This document shows positions 51,898 through 59,820 of a DNA stretch of 64,000 bases, one piece after another. The notes beneath the pieces were generated by a model that made no database searches, had not been told where the DNA came from, and saw only the letters and a list, made by a program, of their open reading frames with translations. Position 1 is the first letter of the stretch, and every line of letters begins with the position of its first letter. The stretch lies in assembly GCA_015075325.1 (NCBI GenBank), contig JABTUP010000001.1, positions 62,001-126,000 of the forward strand. Reading direction: 5' to 3'. The translations under genes were made by a program, and so were the position numbers. Source of the stretch: Flavobacteriales bacterium. Lineage in GTDB: Bacteria; Bacteroidota; Bacteroidia; Flavobacteriales_E; Vicingaceae.

Positions 51898-53940
51898 ATG
51901 AAATATTTTATATTATATATTACATTATTTTGTACATTCCATTCTTCTGCTCAATTGGTTTTTTATCAAGATGTATTTTATGGGGGAGTTACTGGTGGTG
52001 GTTTCTCCTCTGGAGCTGGTTCTGGAACAGTAATTAGCAATCTCTTCATTCCATTTGGTAGCTCAATAAAAAAAGCATACTTAATTGCTGCTAGAGATGG
52101 CTCGACACACCCTTTTACAGTTAGTTTAAATGGAAATAATTATTCATTTAATGAAACCACAATGATAACCTATGGATTTTTAAGCACAATAGAGGGCTCT
52201 ATTATTTGGGATTTTTCCAGTATTCACGCTATCGATATAACAAAAGATATCGATTCTTCTATTATTAGTTATTCACTTTTAATTCCGCCTCAGATAAATG
52301 GTTACAAAGGGACATACTCTCATTTTTATTTATACATTGTTTATAAAAATATACTCCTTCCCAAAGTATCTTGTGGTGTATTTATAAATACACAAAATGT
52401 TTCTCCCACTACTACATATAATCTCAGTAATTTAATTCCAATTAACAACAACAAACCTATTGGTTTATCATTACTAACTTCCCATTTCTGCGACACTATA
52501 CAAGATGGTTCGTATGTAGCTGTTAATGGTAATACATTAGGTTTATTGGGGGGCAGTGATGCCAATTCATCTTCATGGTTTTGCACGGGTACATACTCTA
52601 ATTTTGCTCATTATAATGATAGTTTATTTGGTTTAGACGATGATACACCCGATAGTTTAATGGCTGGAACGGATGCTTTGGCAGATATAAAAAGCTATGT
52701 AAACAATGGTGATACATCTGTTGATATTACTTTTACCTATCAATCTAACTTTTCTCCTTTAAGTAATCCTATCCGAGCAGTAATGCTATCGTATTCCACC
52801 CTCTGCGATACCTTTACCACCACTGCTACCGCTAACCAAGATACCGTTTGTGCAGGAGAACCTGTACAACTCAACGCAACAGGAGGAGCAAGTTACAGTT
52901 GGTACAGCCCGTTTAGTACCTTTAACGATAGTACTTTGGCAAACCCTGTGGCAACACCCACCCAAACCACTACCTATATTGTAACTATAAAAAACGATAG
53001 CGGTTGTGTGAAAACCGAGCATGTAAAAGTGTGGGTAAACCCAACTCCAAAACCGGATACCATAACTACAAGCCCACAGAGGTGCGGTAGTGCAAATGGT
53101 AGCATTGTTGTTGGCAACATACCAAAAGGCACACCTCCTTTTACTTATTCGCTTACCAATTTACAAACGCTAGCAACCAGTAACCAGCAACTTGCAACTT
53201 TTAATAGCTTGTTAGCAGGAGATTATCTAATCAACATCACCGATTCAAATGGTTGTGTTTGGCAGAGCGATACGCTTGTTGTAGCAGAAATACACGATAT
53301 TACAGCAAATTTTAACCTTTATACCTTGCCTTTGGTTTTTCCTACTCCTAACCCTTTGGGTACTGCTCCGCTTACGGTTTATACGCAAAATGGGAGTGTT
53401 AATGCTAATAGTTTTCAGTGGTCAGTTATCAGTAGTCAGGAGTCAGGGATTAGTGATACCATTATTCAACATTCAACATTTAACATTTCTCACTCTTTTG
53501 AAGATGGTGGAACTTTTGAGGTTTGTTTGTTTGCGTACAACAATATTGTTACTTGTGGCGATACGTTGTGTAAAACCATCGTTGTAGCTCCTGCTCCTGA
53601 TAGTTTGGTATTAATAGTGCCTAATGTTTTTAGTCCAAATGGTGATGGTAGCAACGATAATTTTGTATTGCAAGTTCAAAGTGCTCATTTGTTAGAAAGT
53701 TTAGGAGTGGAGATTTTTAATCGGTGGGGGCAGGAAGTTTCGAGTTCCGAGTTTGATGTTCAAAGTTTGGCAAGTGCGATGGTTAGCTCTCCTTCGGGGT
53801 TGGGGGCTTTCGTTATATGGGACGGTACAACCACCACAGGAAAAGAAGTTCCTGACGGCACTTATTTTTATGTAATCCATTACACCAAATTAACGGGTGA
53901 AGTTGAAAACTTGAAGGGAAGTGTGAGTTTGTTGAGGTAG
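51898..53940 (+). CDS. Gliding-type surface protein with T9SS type B sorting domain
   Basis: A 680-aa extracellular protein. Signal peptide 1-19, a DUF11-like or beta-sandwich N-terminal half (about 20-300), an Ig-like domain (about 310-385; DTVCAGEPVQLNATGGASYSWY), a SprB-like repeat (about 385-460; CGSANGSIVVGNI) and a PKD-like domain (about 470-560). The C-terminal gliding-motility sorting domain has PNVFSPNGDGSNDNF and IFNRWGQEV ... DGTYFYVIHY. The C-terminal domains are interrupted by short peptides (TLATSNQQLATFN, SVISSQESGIS, VSSSEFDVQSLAS, SSPSGLGAF) that translate simple or C/G-rich interspersed repeats. It is likely exported, but the interrupted sorting domain may be weakened. Confidence 0.86.
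   Translation: MKYFILYITLFCTFHSSAQLVFYQDVFYGGVTGGGFSSGAGSGTVISNLFIPFGSSIKKAYLIAARDGSTHPFTVSLNGNNYSFNETTMITYGFLSTIEGSIIWDFSSIHAIDITKDIDSSIISYSLLIPPQINGYKGTYSHFYLYIVYKNILLPKVSCGVFINTQNVSPTTTYNLSNLIPINNNKPIGLSLLTSHFCDTIQDGSYVAVNGNTLGLLGGSDANSSSWFCTGTYSNFAHYNDSLFGLDDDTPDSLMAGTDALADIKSYVNNGDTSVDITFTYQSNFSPLSNPIRAVMLSYSTLCDTFTTTATANQDTVCAGEPVQLNATGGASYSWYSPFSTFNDSTLANPVATPTQTTTYIVTIKNDSGCVKTEHVKVWVNPTPKPDTITTSPQRCGSANGSIVVGNIPKGTPPFTYSLTNLQTLATSNQQLATFNSLLAGDYLINITDSNGCVWQSDTLVVAEIHDITANFNLYTLPLVFPTPNPLGTAPLTVYTQNGSVNANSFQWSVISSQESGISDTIIQHSTFNISHSFEDGGTFEVCLFAYNNIVTCGDTLCKTIVVAPAPDSLVLIVPNVFSPNGDGSNDNFVLQVQSAHLLESLGVEIFNRWGQEVSSSEFDVQSLASAMVSSPSGLGAFVIWDGTTTTGKEVPDGTYFYVIHYTKLTGEVENLKGSVSLLR
53414..53487. 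repeat. CAGTGGTCAGT and CATTCAACATT repeats inside the type B gene
   Basis: TTCAGTGGTCAGTTATCAGT then AGTCAGGAGTCAGGG (53414-53448), followed by ATTCAACATTCAACATTTAA. These are tandem simple units translated within the PKD-like domain (SVISSQESGIS, IQHSTFNIS). Confidence 0.65.
53743..53810. repeat. GTTTCGAGTTC and C/G-rich repeat remnants inside the sorting domain
   Basis: AGTTTCGAGTTCCGAGTTTG is followed at 53785-53810 by AGCTCTCCTTCGGGGTTGGG and GGCTTT. The latter closely resembles the 3' half of the elements at 19165 and 20489. They split IFNRWGQEV from WDGTTTTGKEVPDG, which normally lie close together. Confidence 0.65.
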
Positions 53941-54113
53941 AACTTTCTTAGTACTGTCATTCAGAACGATAATTGGTTAAAGCTGTGCAGCAGGTTTATA
54001 CAAATTGAAGTGATGAATCTTTCTCTTATTTCATTAATCACTAATTCACTTACTCGGCTTAATGAATGCTAAGAGAGGTTTAACTAAAGAATCATAAAAT
54101 TTTTCAATTAACA
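53941..54113. repeat. Intergenic region with repeat remnants
   Basis: No gene seen. It contains TGTCATTCAGAACGAT with AGTGATGAATCT (53957-54019), a pattern common between Bacteroidota genes. It also contains TTAATCACTAATTCACTTA (54034-54052), related to the repeat at 42365. No clear terminator for the flanking convergent genes. Confidence 0.45.
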
Positions 54114-56180
54114 CTATTTTGCTAATATTTCTTCTGCTTTGCTAATTGGAATCAACTCTTCGTTGTGTAATGAAATTACAAACGCACCTCCTAACCCTTT
54201 AGCAATTAACTCTTGTTTATAGGCTTCGGCTTCTTGTAGTGTTTTAAAATCGCCAGCAGAATAACGAGTTAAACCATTTTCTACATTTTTTTGGTCAACA
54301 TTACCTAGTTCCATAAATTTAGTTAATACCTCAGTTGGCAATTGATTTTTATAAATTCCAATTTGTACTTTAAAGTGAATATTTTCTTTGCTGTAATTAG
54401 TCGCTTTTTGTTCTCTAATATCTGTTTCAACCTGAGTAGTGTTTACAACAGCATTTAATGGAATACGTTTTCCTCCTTTGTATGCAACAATAAAGGCATC
54501 TTTAATTCCATAGGTTAAAGCTAAATCTAATTTTTTGCTAGCTGCTTCTTGTATGGTTTTAAACGAACCTGTATATAAATATTTGTAAAGTCCATCATCA
54601 GCTTTAATTTCAGTAACACCCTTCATTCCATTAAAACTATTAGCTGGCTGACGTTTAGAAAACGCTCCTAATTGAATTCTAAAGAATGTTTCGTTTGATT
54701 CAACTTTTGTTAATGCACTTCCTTCAACAGCCATGTTGTTTGCCTCATCGCCCACAGTTTTAAAGCTTCCATCTTTTTCTTCGGTTACAACAATTGCCGC
54801 ATTAAACCCCTCTTTTGTCAACTGCATTTTTCGTTTCAATGCCTCAGGTAAATTGTCGTAGTTACCAACAGCAATTACAGTCATAGAATCACCAAAAACT
54901 TTAATTTCAACATCAGGAATACTCAGGAATTTATCAACTAAATCAGCATCAATGGCTTCGGTAAATGAGCCCACTTGTACACGGTAAATCTTTTTAGGTC
55001 GTTTAACACCAGATATCAATTTAGATTCTGTTTCAGCAAACATACCAGTAGAATCAATGTATTTTAGGTATGCTTCATAAATCATTTCATCAGTCATTTC
55101 AACACCCATTGGAGTTACAGGCACTTCTGGTCTTGATTCTAATTCATCATCTCTGAAATTTGGAACAAAATCGCTATCTTTATCTAACGGACAGCCTTTT
55201 TCATCAACTTCAACTCCAGGTGGTGTCCATGCACATTCATCAATAAAATCGATAACGCCATCACCATCTTCATCTTCGCTATCATACACTAAATAATCAA
55301 TAAACTCACCCATTTCTTTAGTTTTGGGTTCATTTTTATGGCTTCCAAAGTTGTAGCTAATTGCTATCGAACTCATTAAAAAACGGTCTTTTGATTTTGT
55401 TGCGTTTAAATCACCTATTCTTTCACCAACACTTTCAGCAGTAACGTTATCAATTAAATCAGAAAAAGTAAAATGCATGGTTGTACCAATAGTAAAATCG
55501 ATGTTTTTGGTTAAATGCATTTGGGCTCCAACACCAACAGGAATGGCAAATGTTCGTTCTGGATATTTTCCTCTACCATCGTAATTCATTTCACGCAAAT
55601 CTGTTTCATAGGTATAATCACGCTGAATTACAATGGCATCCATTGCATTTATATCGTTTTCAGGTAAGTTTCTTATTGAACCATCCGACCAATAATTGTA
55701 CTTATTTCCATAAGAGTCATACAAATCGGTTTTTGAATGAAATTCAACGGCTTCAATTCCTAAAGTAATATAGGGATTAATTATTCTTTCTTTAGGTAAA
55801 AGTTGATCAAAGTTATACATCAAAGCAAAACCACCAACGGTAATTTTTGATTTAAAGTTAAGGTTTCTTTCAGCCGAACGTTCATTTGAGCTTAAACTTC
55901 CATGTAAAACATAAAATTTTGCTGTTAGATACGAATTTAATTGTTGCTTAACATGTAAATCGTAACCAATGTTGCTGATTAAAGCATTTCCTCGTTGTGA
56001 TTGTAAAACATCTCCAAAAAATTTAAACATCCCAACACCAAGTCCGATTGAAGGAGAATATAAATTTTGTATTTTTTGAGGAGCTTCTTTTTTGGTTTTA
56101 ACAGAATCTTCCTTTAACTCAAAAGCATGCACTGTTGAAGTTAAAAAGATAGATAATACGACCAATATTCTGTTAATCAT
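54114..56180 (-). CDS. Outer-membrane barrel with TSP3 repeats and three SPOR-like modules
   Basis: A 688-aa exported protein. Signal peptide 1-19, a DUF6089-like barrel (about 35-285, with HFTFSDLIDN), a calcium-binding thrombospondin type 3 stretch (about 298-345; DGDGVIDFIDEC, DKDSDFVPNF), a helical linker, then three SPOR-like domains (about 393-465, 503-580, 603-680; YRVQVGSF, FRIQLGAF, FKVQIGIY). SPOR domains bind denuded peptidoglycan, so the protein could tether the outer membrane to the wall. It is the last of a three-gene minus-strand operon and is a paralogue of the first gene, from which it differs in its C-terminal modules. Confidence 0.85.
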   Translation of the reverse strand: MINRILVVLSIFLTSTVHAFELKEDSVKTKKEAPQKIQNLYSPSIGLGVGMFKFFGDVLQSQRGNALISNIGYDLHVKQQLNSYLTAKFYVLHGSLSSNERSAERNLNFKSKITVGGFALMYNFDQLLPKERIINPYITLGIEAVEFHSKTDLYDSYGNKYNYWSDGSIRNLPENDINAMDAIVIQRDYTYETDLREMNYDGRGKYPERTFAIPVGVGAQMHLTKNIDFTIGTTMHFTFSDLIDNVTAESVGERIGDLNATKSKDRFLMSSIAISYNFGSHKNEPKTKEMGEFIDYLVYDSEDEDGDGVIDFIDECAWTPPGVEVDEKGCPLDKDSDFVPNFRDDELESRPEVPVTPMGVEMTDEMIYEAYLKYIDSTGMFAETESKLISGVKRPKKIYRVQVGSFTEAIDADLVDKFLSIPDVEIKVFGDSMTVIAVGNYDNLPEALKRKMQLTKEGFNAAIVVTEEKDGSFKTVGDEANNMAVEGSALTKVESNETFFRIQLGAFSKRQPANSFNGMKGVTEIKADDGLYKYLYTGSFKTIQEAASKKLDLALTYGIKDAFIVAYKGGKRIPLNAVVNTTQVETDIREQKATNYSKENIHFKVQIGIYKNQLPTEVLTKFMELGNVDQKNVENGLTRYSAGDFKTLQEAEAYKQELIAKGLGGAFVISLHNEELIPISKAEEILAK

Positions 56181-56240
56181 AGATAAGAATAATCACGCAA
56201 TATACGATAAATGCGATGTAAAGATACAATAATACTTAAA

Positions 56241-57575
56241 TTATTGATACCATTTTTGATTAGAAATCATCAAAGCTTCTTGAACAGTAATTCTTTTACC
56301 TTGATTATAAGCTGTAACAAAGGCAGTTTTAATGTTGTTTCTAATATCGTTTCGTTTATCTTTTGCTTGTTTATATTCAGTAAATTTTCCTACGATATAT
56401 TTTATCCAGCCATCATGATTTTCTATAGCTACTGATTCATTTAAATTAAATTTTGATGCAAAATAATTTTTTGATACCGTTTGGTGTCCTGCTCCAACTT
56501 GAACTTTATATGTTACACCTTTTTCTGGAGATGGAGTTGATGTAACTTCTGGAGCTGTTGAGGGTTGTTTTTCTGTTGTAACAACTTTATTTTCTTTTGG
56601 TTTACTAGGCTCAGTAGCTGTAGATTTATTTTCTTTTGGTGTTTCAACCACTTTTTCTGGTTCAACTTGAGCTAAAGGTTGAGCATTGTATGTAAATGAT
56701 GTAGAATTAATGATGTGCTTTTGAGTTTCATCATTTTCTAAATAAGATAATGAACCATTGATATCAAAAGTTCCATTTTTGGAATCGTTAGTTGGTTCAA
56801 TAAAATACGACACTGTAAATTCTTCTTTTTTTGGTGCTGACATCCATAAAATTTTTGCTTCACCTTCGTTATAAGAGAAAATTCCTCCTTCGGGGTTATC
56901 TGTTGTCGCAATAAAACCAGCAGGTATAGCGTCAGAATATTTTGCAAAACCGTCAAGATTTTTTTGATTAATTTTTAATGTTACTTTGTATTTTTCGCCA
57001 GTTTTTTCAATTGTTCTGGTTGTAGCTATTTCAACTTTTACTTGGTTGGTTGGGGCAATAGTTTCTTCAACATTTTGAGATACCGCTTCTGCCGTATTAG
57101 TTGATTCTACGGTAGTTTCAGGCATTTTTTCTTCGGCAACAATATTGTCGTGTTTTGAAATGGTAATAGAAGAAGCTGGAATATCAACATTTTTTCTTTC
57201 GTTATCAGAAATAAAAGAAAATTTTCCGCCTATTGAAAAATCGCCAACTACATCAACAGTTGTTTTTAGTTTATAAGAAATTGTAAACTGATTATCAGAT
57301 GGTAAAGCCATCCAAATAAATTTTACAGTGTTTTCTTTAAAAGAAAAAGTGGCTCCTTTTGCATCAATAACTTCGGCAAAAAACCCGCTTGGAAGTGTTT
57401 GTTGCACCTTTGCAAAACCATTTACATTTTCTTTAGTAATATAAATTTCTACGGTAACTTCTTCTCCTGCCTTTATTTTATCTGGTATTTTTTGTGAGGC
57501 TGTTACATCGCCAAAAAATAGTTGGTAAATTGATAATCCAATTAAATGGATGAAAAGAATTACGTATTTTATCAT
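56241..57575 (-). CDS. Secreted protein with duplicated beta domain and C-terminal SPOR domain
   Basis: A 444-aa exported protein. After a signal segment (1-27) come two copies of a beta-sandwich-like domain (about 28-140 and 183-297). Each carries a GFAK...LPSGF or GFAK...IPAGF turn, a FSF/FSY strand and an IWM/LWM motif. A Pro/Thr/Glu/Lys linker (about 300-352) leads to a SPOR domain (about 353-430; TYKVQVGAG). I know no family for the duplicated domain. It is the middle gene of the cluster, 15 bp after the first gene and 60 bp before the third. A role in attaching an envelope complex to peptidoglycan is inferred. Confidence 0.8.
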   Translation of the reverse strand: MIKYVILFIHLIGLSIYQLFFGDVTASQKIPDKIKAGEEVTVEIYITKENVNGFAKVQQTLPSGFFAEVIDAKGATFSFKENTVKFIWMALPSDNQFTISYKLKTTVDVVGDFSIGGKFSFISDNERKNVDIPASSITISKHDNIVAEEKMPETTVESTNTAEAVSQNVEETIAPTNQVKVEIATTRTIEKTGEKYKVTLKINQKNLDGFAKYSDAIPAGFIATTDNPEGGIFSYNEGEAKILWMSAPKKEEFTVSYFIEPTNDSKNGTFDINGSLSYLENDETQKHIINSTSFTYNAQPLAQVEPEKVVETPKENKSTATEPSKPKENKVVTTEKQPSTAPEVTSTPSPEKGVTYKVQVGAGHQTVSKNYFASKFNLNESVAIENHDGWIKYIVGKFTEYKQAKDKRNDIRNNIKTAFVTAYNQGKRITVQEALMISNQKWYQ

Positions 57576-57590
57576 AATTAAATTAAATTA

Positions 57591-58898
57591 CTATTGCTCA
57601 AAATAAAAGTCTATCAATTGATGTAAATCTTTTGCAGTCAAATTATTTTCGCCATCGAAGAACATGTCTATAGCATTGGTAACTTCTTTAGCAGATATAT
57701 AATTGTCTTTATCTAAATCAAGTGCTTTATATTTTTCTGGTATAGTAACTACTGTTGCCGATGCTTTGCTAGCAGCCTCATAATCTTTCATGATGGCATC
57801 CATCTCCTCTTTCGATAAATCGTCGGCTTTAAATACTCTTCTTTCCGTTTTAACAGAATCTTTTTCGCTTACTTGTGCAGCAATCATTTCATCTGTTATG
57901 GTAACACCTTCAGCATTAACAACAGCTCCAACAAGTGTACTTGGTTCTTTGTCTAAATAATCTGGCACACCATCCTTATCAGTATCTATAGGGCAACCAG
58001 TGTTATCAACTTTTACATTTGGAGGAGTATTTTGGCATTTATCATCAACGTCTTTTACTCCATCTCCATCAGAGTCAATTTTATCTAAACTAGAAAAATC
58101 GAAGTCTTTGTATTTTCCATCGCTTGCAGAAGTAGCAAAATTATATTGCAATCCAAATGAAGTATACAACATGTTATCGTTTCCACCGTTAGCATAATTA
58201 TCAAGATAATCGGTAAAAGTCATGATGTAAGCAACACCCATACGAGCATCTAAATTAGGAGATAATTTAAATTTCAATCCAAATCGAATAGGAAGTGTAA
58301 AGCTTGTTTTAGCGTAATTTTTTGTGCTATCTTTTAATTCTGATTCGTAAGAAAAATCTCGAACAAAAACTTTTGAAATGGTATCGGCACCAGGTGTGTT
58401 TTGTGCAACATCTCTTAAAGTACCATCATTCCAATGGAAATAAGTTGCTCCATTTTCATTTTTTAAATCACCTTTTGGTGAAAATGATAAGTAACCAAAA
58501 CCAACTGAAAAATAAGGTGCAAACACAGATGTTTGATTAATCAATTTTCCGTTATCGAAATCTAACAATAAGTTTAAGTCAACATTCATTACTGATGTTT
58601 CAAAATTTCGAAAAGTAGTTTCATCCAACTGGCTTTTTGAAACTTTTCCAAAAAGTCCGTTAACAGAAATACCAAAAATGCTACCTATCTTTTTTTCAAG
58701 ATAAAACCCATAACCTGGTTTCCAATAAGTATAAACGGTTGAGCCTTTTGAGCCTGAAACGTCACCCATATAAGACAATACTCCTATATGACCTCCAATT
58801 GACGGCATTTTTTCTAAAGAAGAACCTCCCTGAGCATAACTAATAGTTGAAGCAAATAATGCAAGTAAAACGAGAGTAAGTTTGTTTGTTTTCGTCAT
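57591..58898 (-). CDS. Outer-membrane barrel with TSP3 repeats and EF-hand-like tail
   Basis: A 435-aa exported protein: signal peptide 1-22, DUF6089-like barrel (about 30-255; YMGDVSGSKGS, YIMTFTDYLDNY), thrombospondin type 3 repeats (about 272-320; DSDGDGVKDVDDKC, DTDKDGVPDY), and a C-terminal EF-hand-like segment (about 390-435; LDLDKDNYISAKE). It shares TDEMI and the barrel and TSP3 order with the gene at 54114 but lacks SPOR modules. All three genes form one operon with a good promoter match upstream. Calcium binding is likely; the cellular role is unknown. Confidence 0.85.
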   Translation of the reverse strand: MTKTNKLTLVLLALFASTISYAQGGSSLEKMPSIGGHIGVLSYMGDVSGSKGSTVYTYWKPGYGFYLEKKIGSIFGISVNGLFGKVSKSQLDETTFRNFETSVMNVDLNLLLDFDNGKLINQTSVFAPYFSVGFGYLSFSPKGDLKNENGATYFHWNDGTLRDVAQNTPGADTISKVFVRDFSYESELKDSTKNYAKTSFTLPIRFGLKFKLSPNLDARMGVAYIMTFTDYLDNYANGGNDNMLYTSFGLQYNFATSASDGKYKDFDFSSLDKIDSDGDGVKDVDDKCQNTPPNVKVDNTGCPIDTDKDGVPDYLDKEPSTLVGAVVNAEGVTITDEMIAAQVSEKDSVKTERRVFKADDLSKEEMDAIMKDYEAASKASATVVTIPEKYKALDLDKDNYISAKEVTNAIDMFFDGENNLTAKDLHQLIDFYFEQ

Positions 58899-58949
58899 AG
58901 TGCTTTAGTGTTATTTTATTTTGCAATAAAAATAGATTATTTTTTAATA

Positions 58950-58979
58950 CAAATATAATATATTGCAAGATATTAACAA
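58950..58979 (-). promoter_or_regulatory. Promoter of the outer-membrane three-gene cluster
   Basis: On the minus strand TTG (58979-58977), 19 bp, TATATTTG (58957-58950) matches the Bacteroidota consensus exactly. It predicts a leader of about 45 bases before ATG 58898. Confidence 0.6.
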
Positions 58980-59074
58980 CTGTTAATAACTATTAGTTGA
59001 AACAAATCTATAACAAAATGAGCTAATTAGCATTGATGCTAAAAAGACTTTTTAACTGAAAATTGTTAATAACC

Positions 59075-59776
59075 TTAGAAATTTGGCTTCAATAAAAACT
59101 GTCCGTAGAAGTCGTCAATTACTTTTACAGCCTCTTCTGCGGTATCAACTATGGCAAACAATTCAATATCTTTTGGGCTGATATTTTTTTCTTCAAGAAG
59201 CGTTGATTTTATCCATTCTAACAAACCTCCCCAAAAACTTTTGCCAACCAATACAATTGGGAAACGACCAACTTTGTGCGTTTGAACCAATGTAATTGCT
59301 TCAAATAACTCGTCGAGTGTTCCAAAACCACCAGGAAGCACAATAAAACCTTGTGCATATTTTACAAACATTACTTTTCTTACAAAGAAATAATCAAAAT
59401 TTATTAATTTGTCGGGGTCGATATAAGGATTACTTTGTTGTTCGAAGGGTAAATCAATATTTAAACCAACTGATTTTCCATTTGCATCAAAAGCACCTTT
59501 GTTAGCAGCCTCCATAATTCCAGGGCCACCTCCTGTAATAATTCCGTAACCTTTTTGGGCTAATTTATAAGCAATTTCTTGTCCTATTTGGTAATATTTA
59601 TTATCGGGCTGAGTTCTTGCTGAACCGAAAATGGAAACACAAGGCCCTATTTTAGCTAACTTTTCAAATCCTTCAACTAATTCGGCCATCATTTTAAAAA
59701 TTGCCCATGAATCGTTTGATTTTATTTCATTCCAATCTTTGTCTCTAAAGCGATCTTTTATTTTTTCGTCTTCCAT
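59075..59776 (-). CDS. LOG-family (TIGR00730) nucleotide phosphoribohydrolase
   Basis: A 233-aa Rossmann-fold protein of the lysine-decarboxylase-like/LOG family. It hydrolyses nucleoside 5'-monophosphates such as cytokinin ribotides to base and ribose 5-phosphate. The diagnostic sequences are GGGPGIMEAANKGA (about 80-93) and PGGFGTLDELFE (about 148-159), which form the active site. Despite the family's old label it has no pyridoxal-phosphate site. It follows uvrA by 44 bp of AT-rich simple repeat and is on the same strand. The real bacterial substrate is often uncertain. Confidence 0.92.
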   Translation of the reverse strand: MEDEKIKDRFRDKDWNEIKSNDSWAIFKMMAELVEGFEKLAKIGPCVSIFGSARTQPDNKYYQIGQEIAYKLAQKGYGIITGGGPGIMEAANKGAFDANGKSVGLNIDLPFEQQSNPYIDPDKLINFDYFFVRKVMFVKYAQGFIVLPGGFGTLDELFEAITLVQTHKVGRFPIVLVGKSFWGGLLEWIKSTLLEEKNISPKDIELFAIVDTAEEAVKVIDDFYGQFLLKPNF

Positions 59777-59820
59777 TTTTGAGTTGTTGAGTTTGTGAAT
59801 TGTTGAATTTTTAAAATTAC

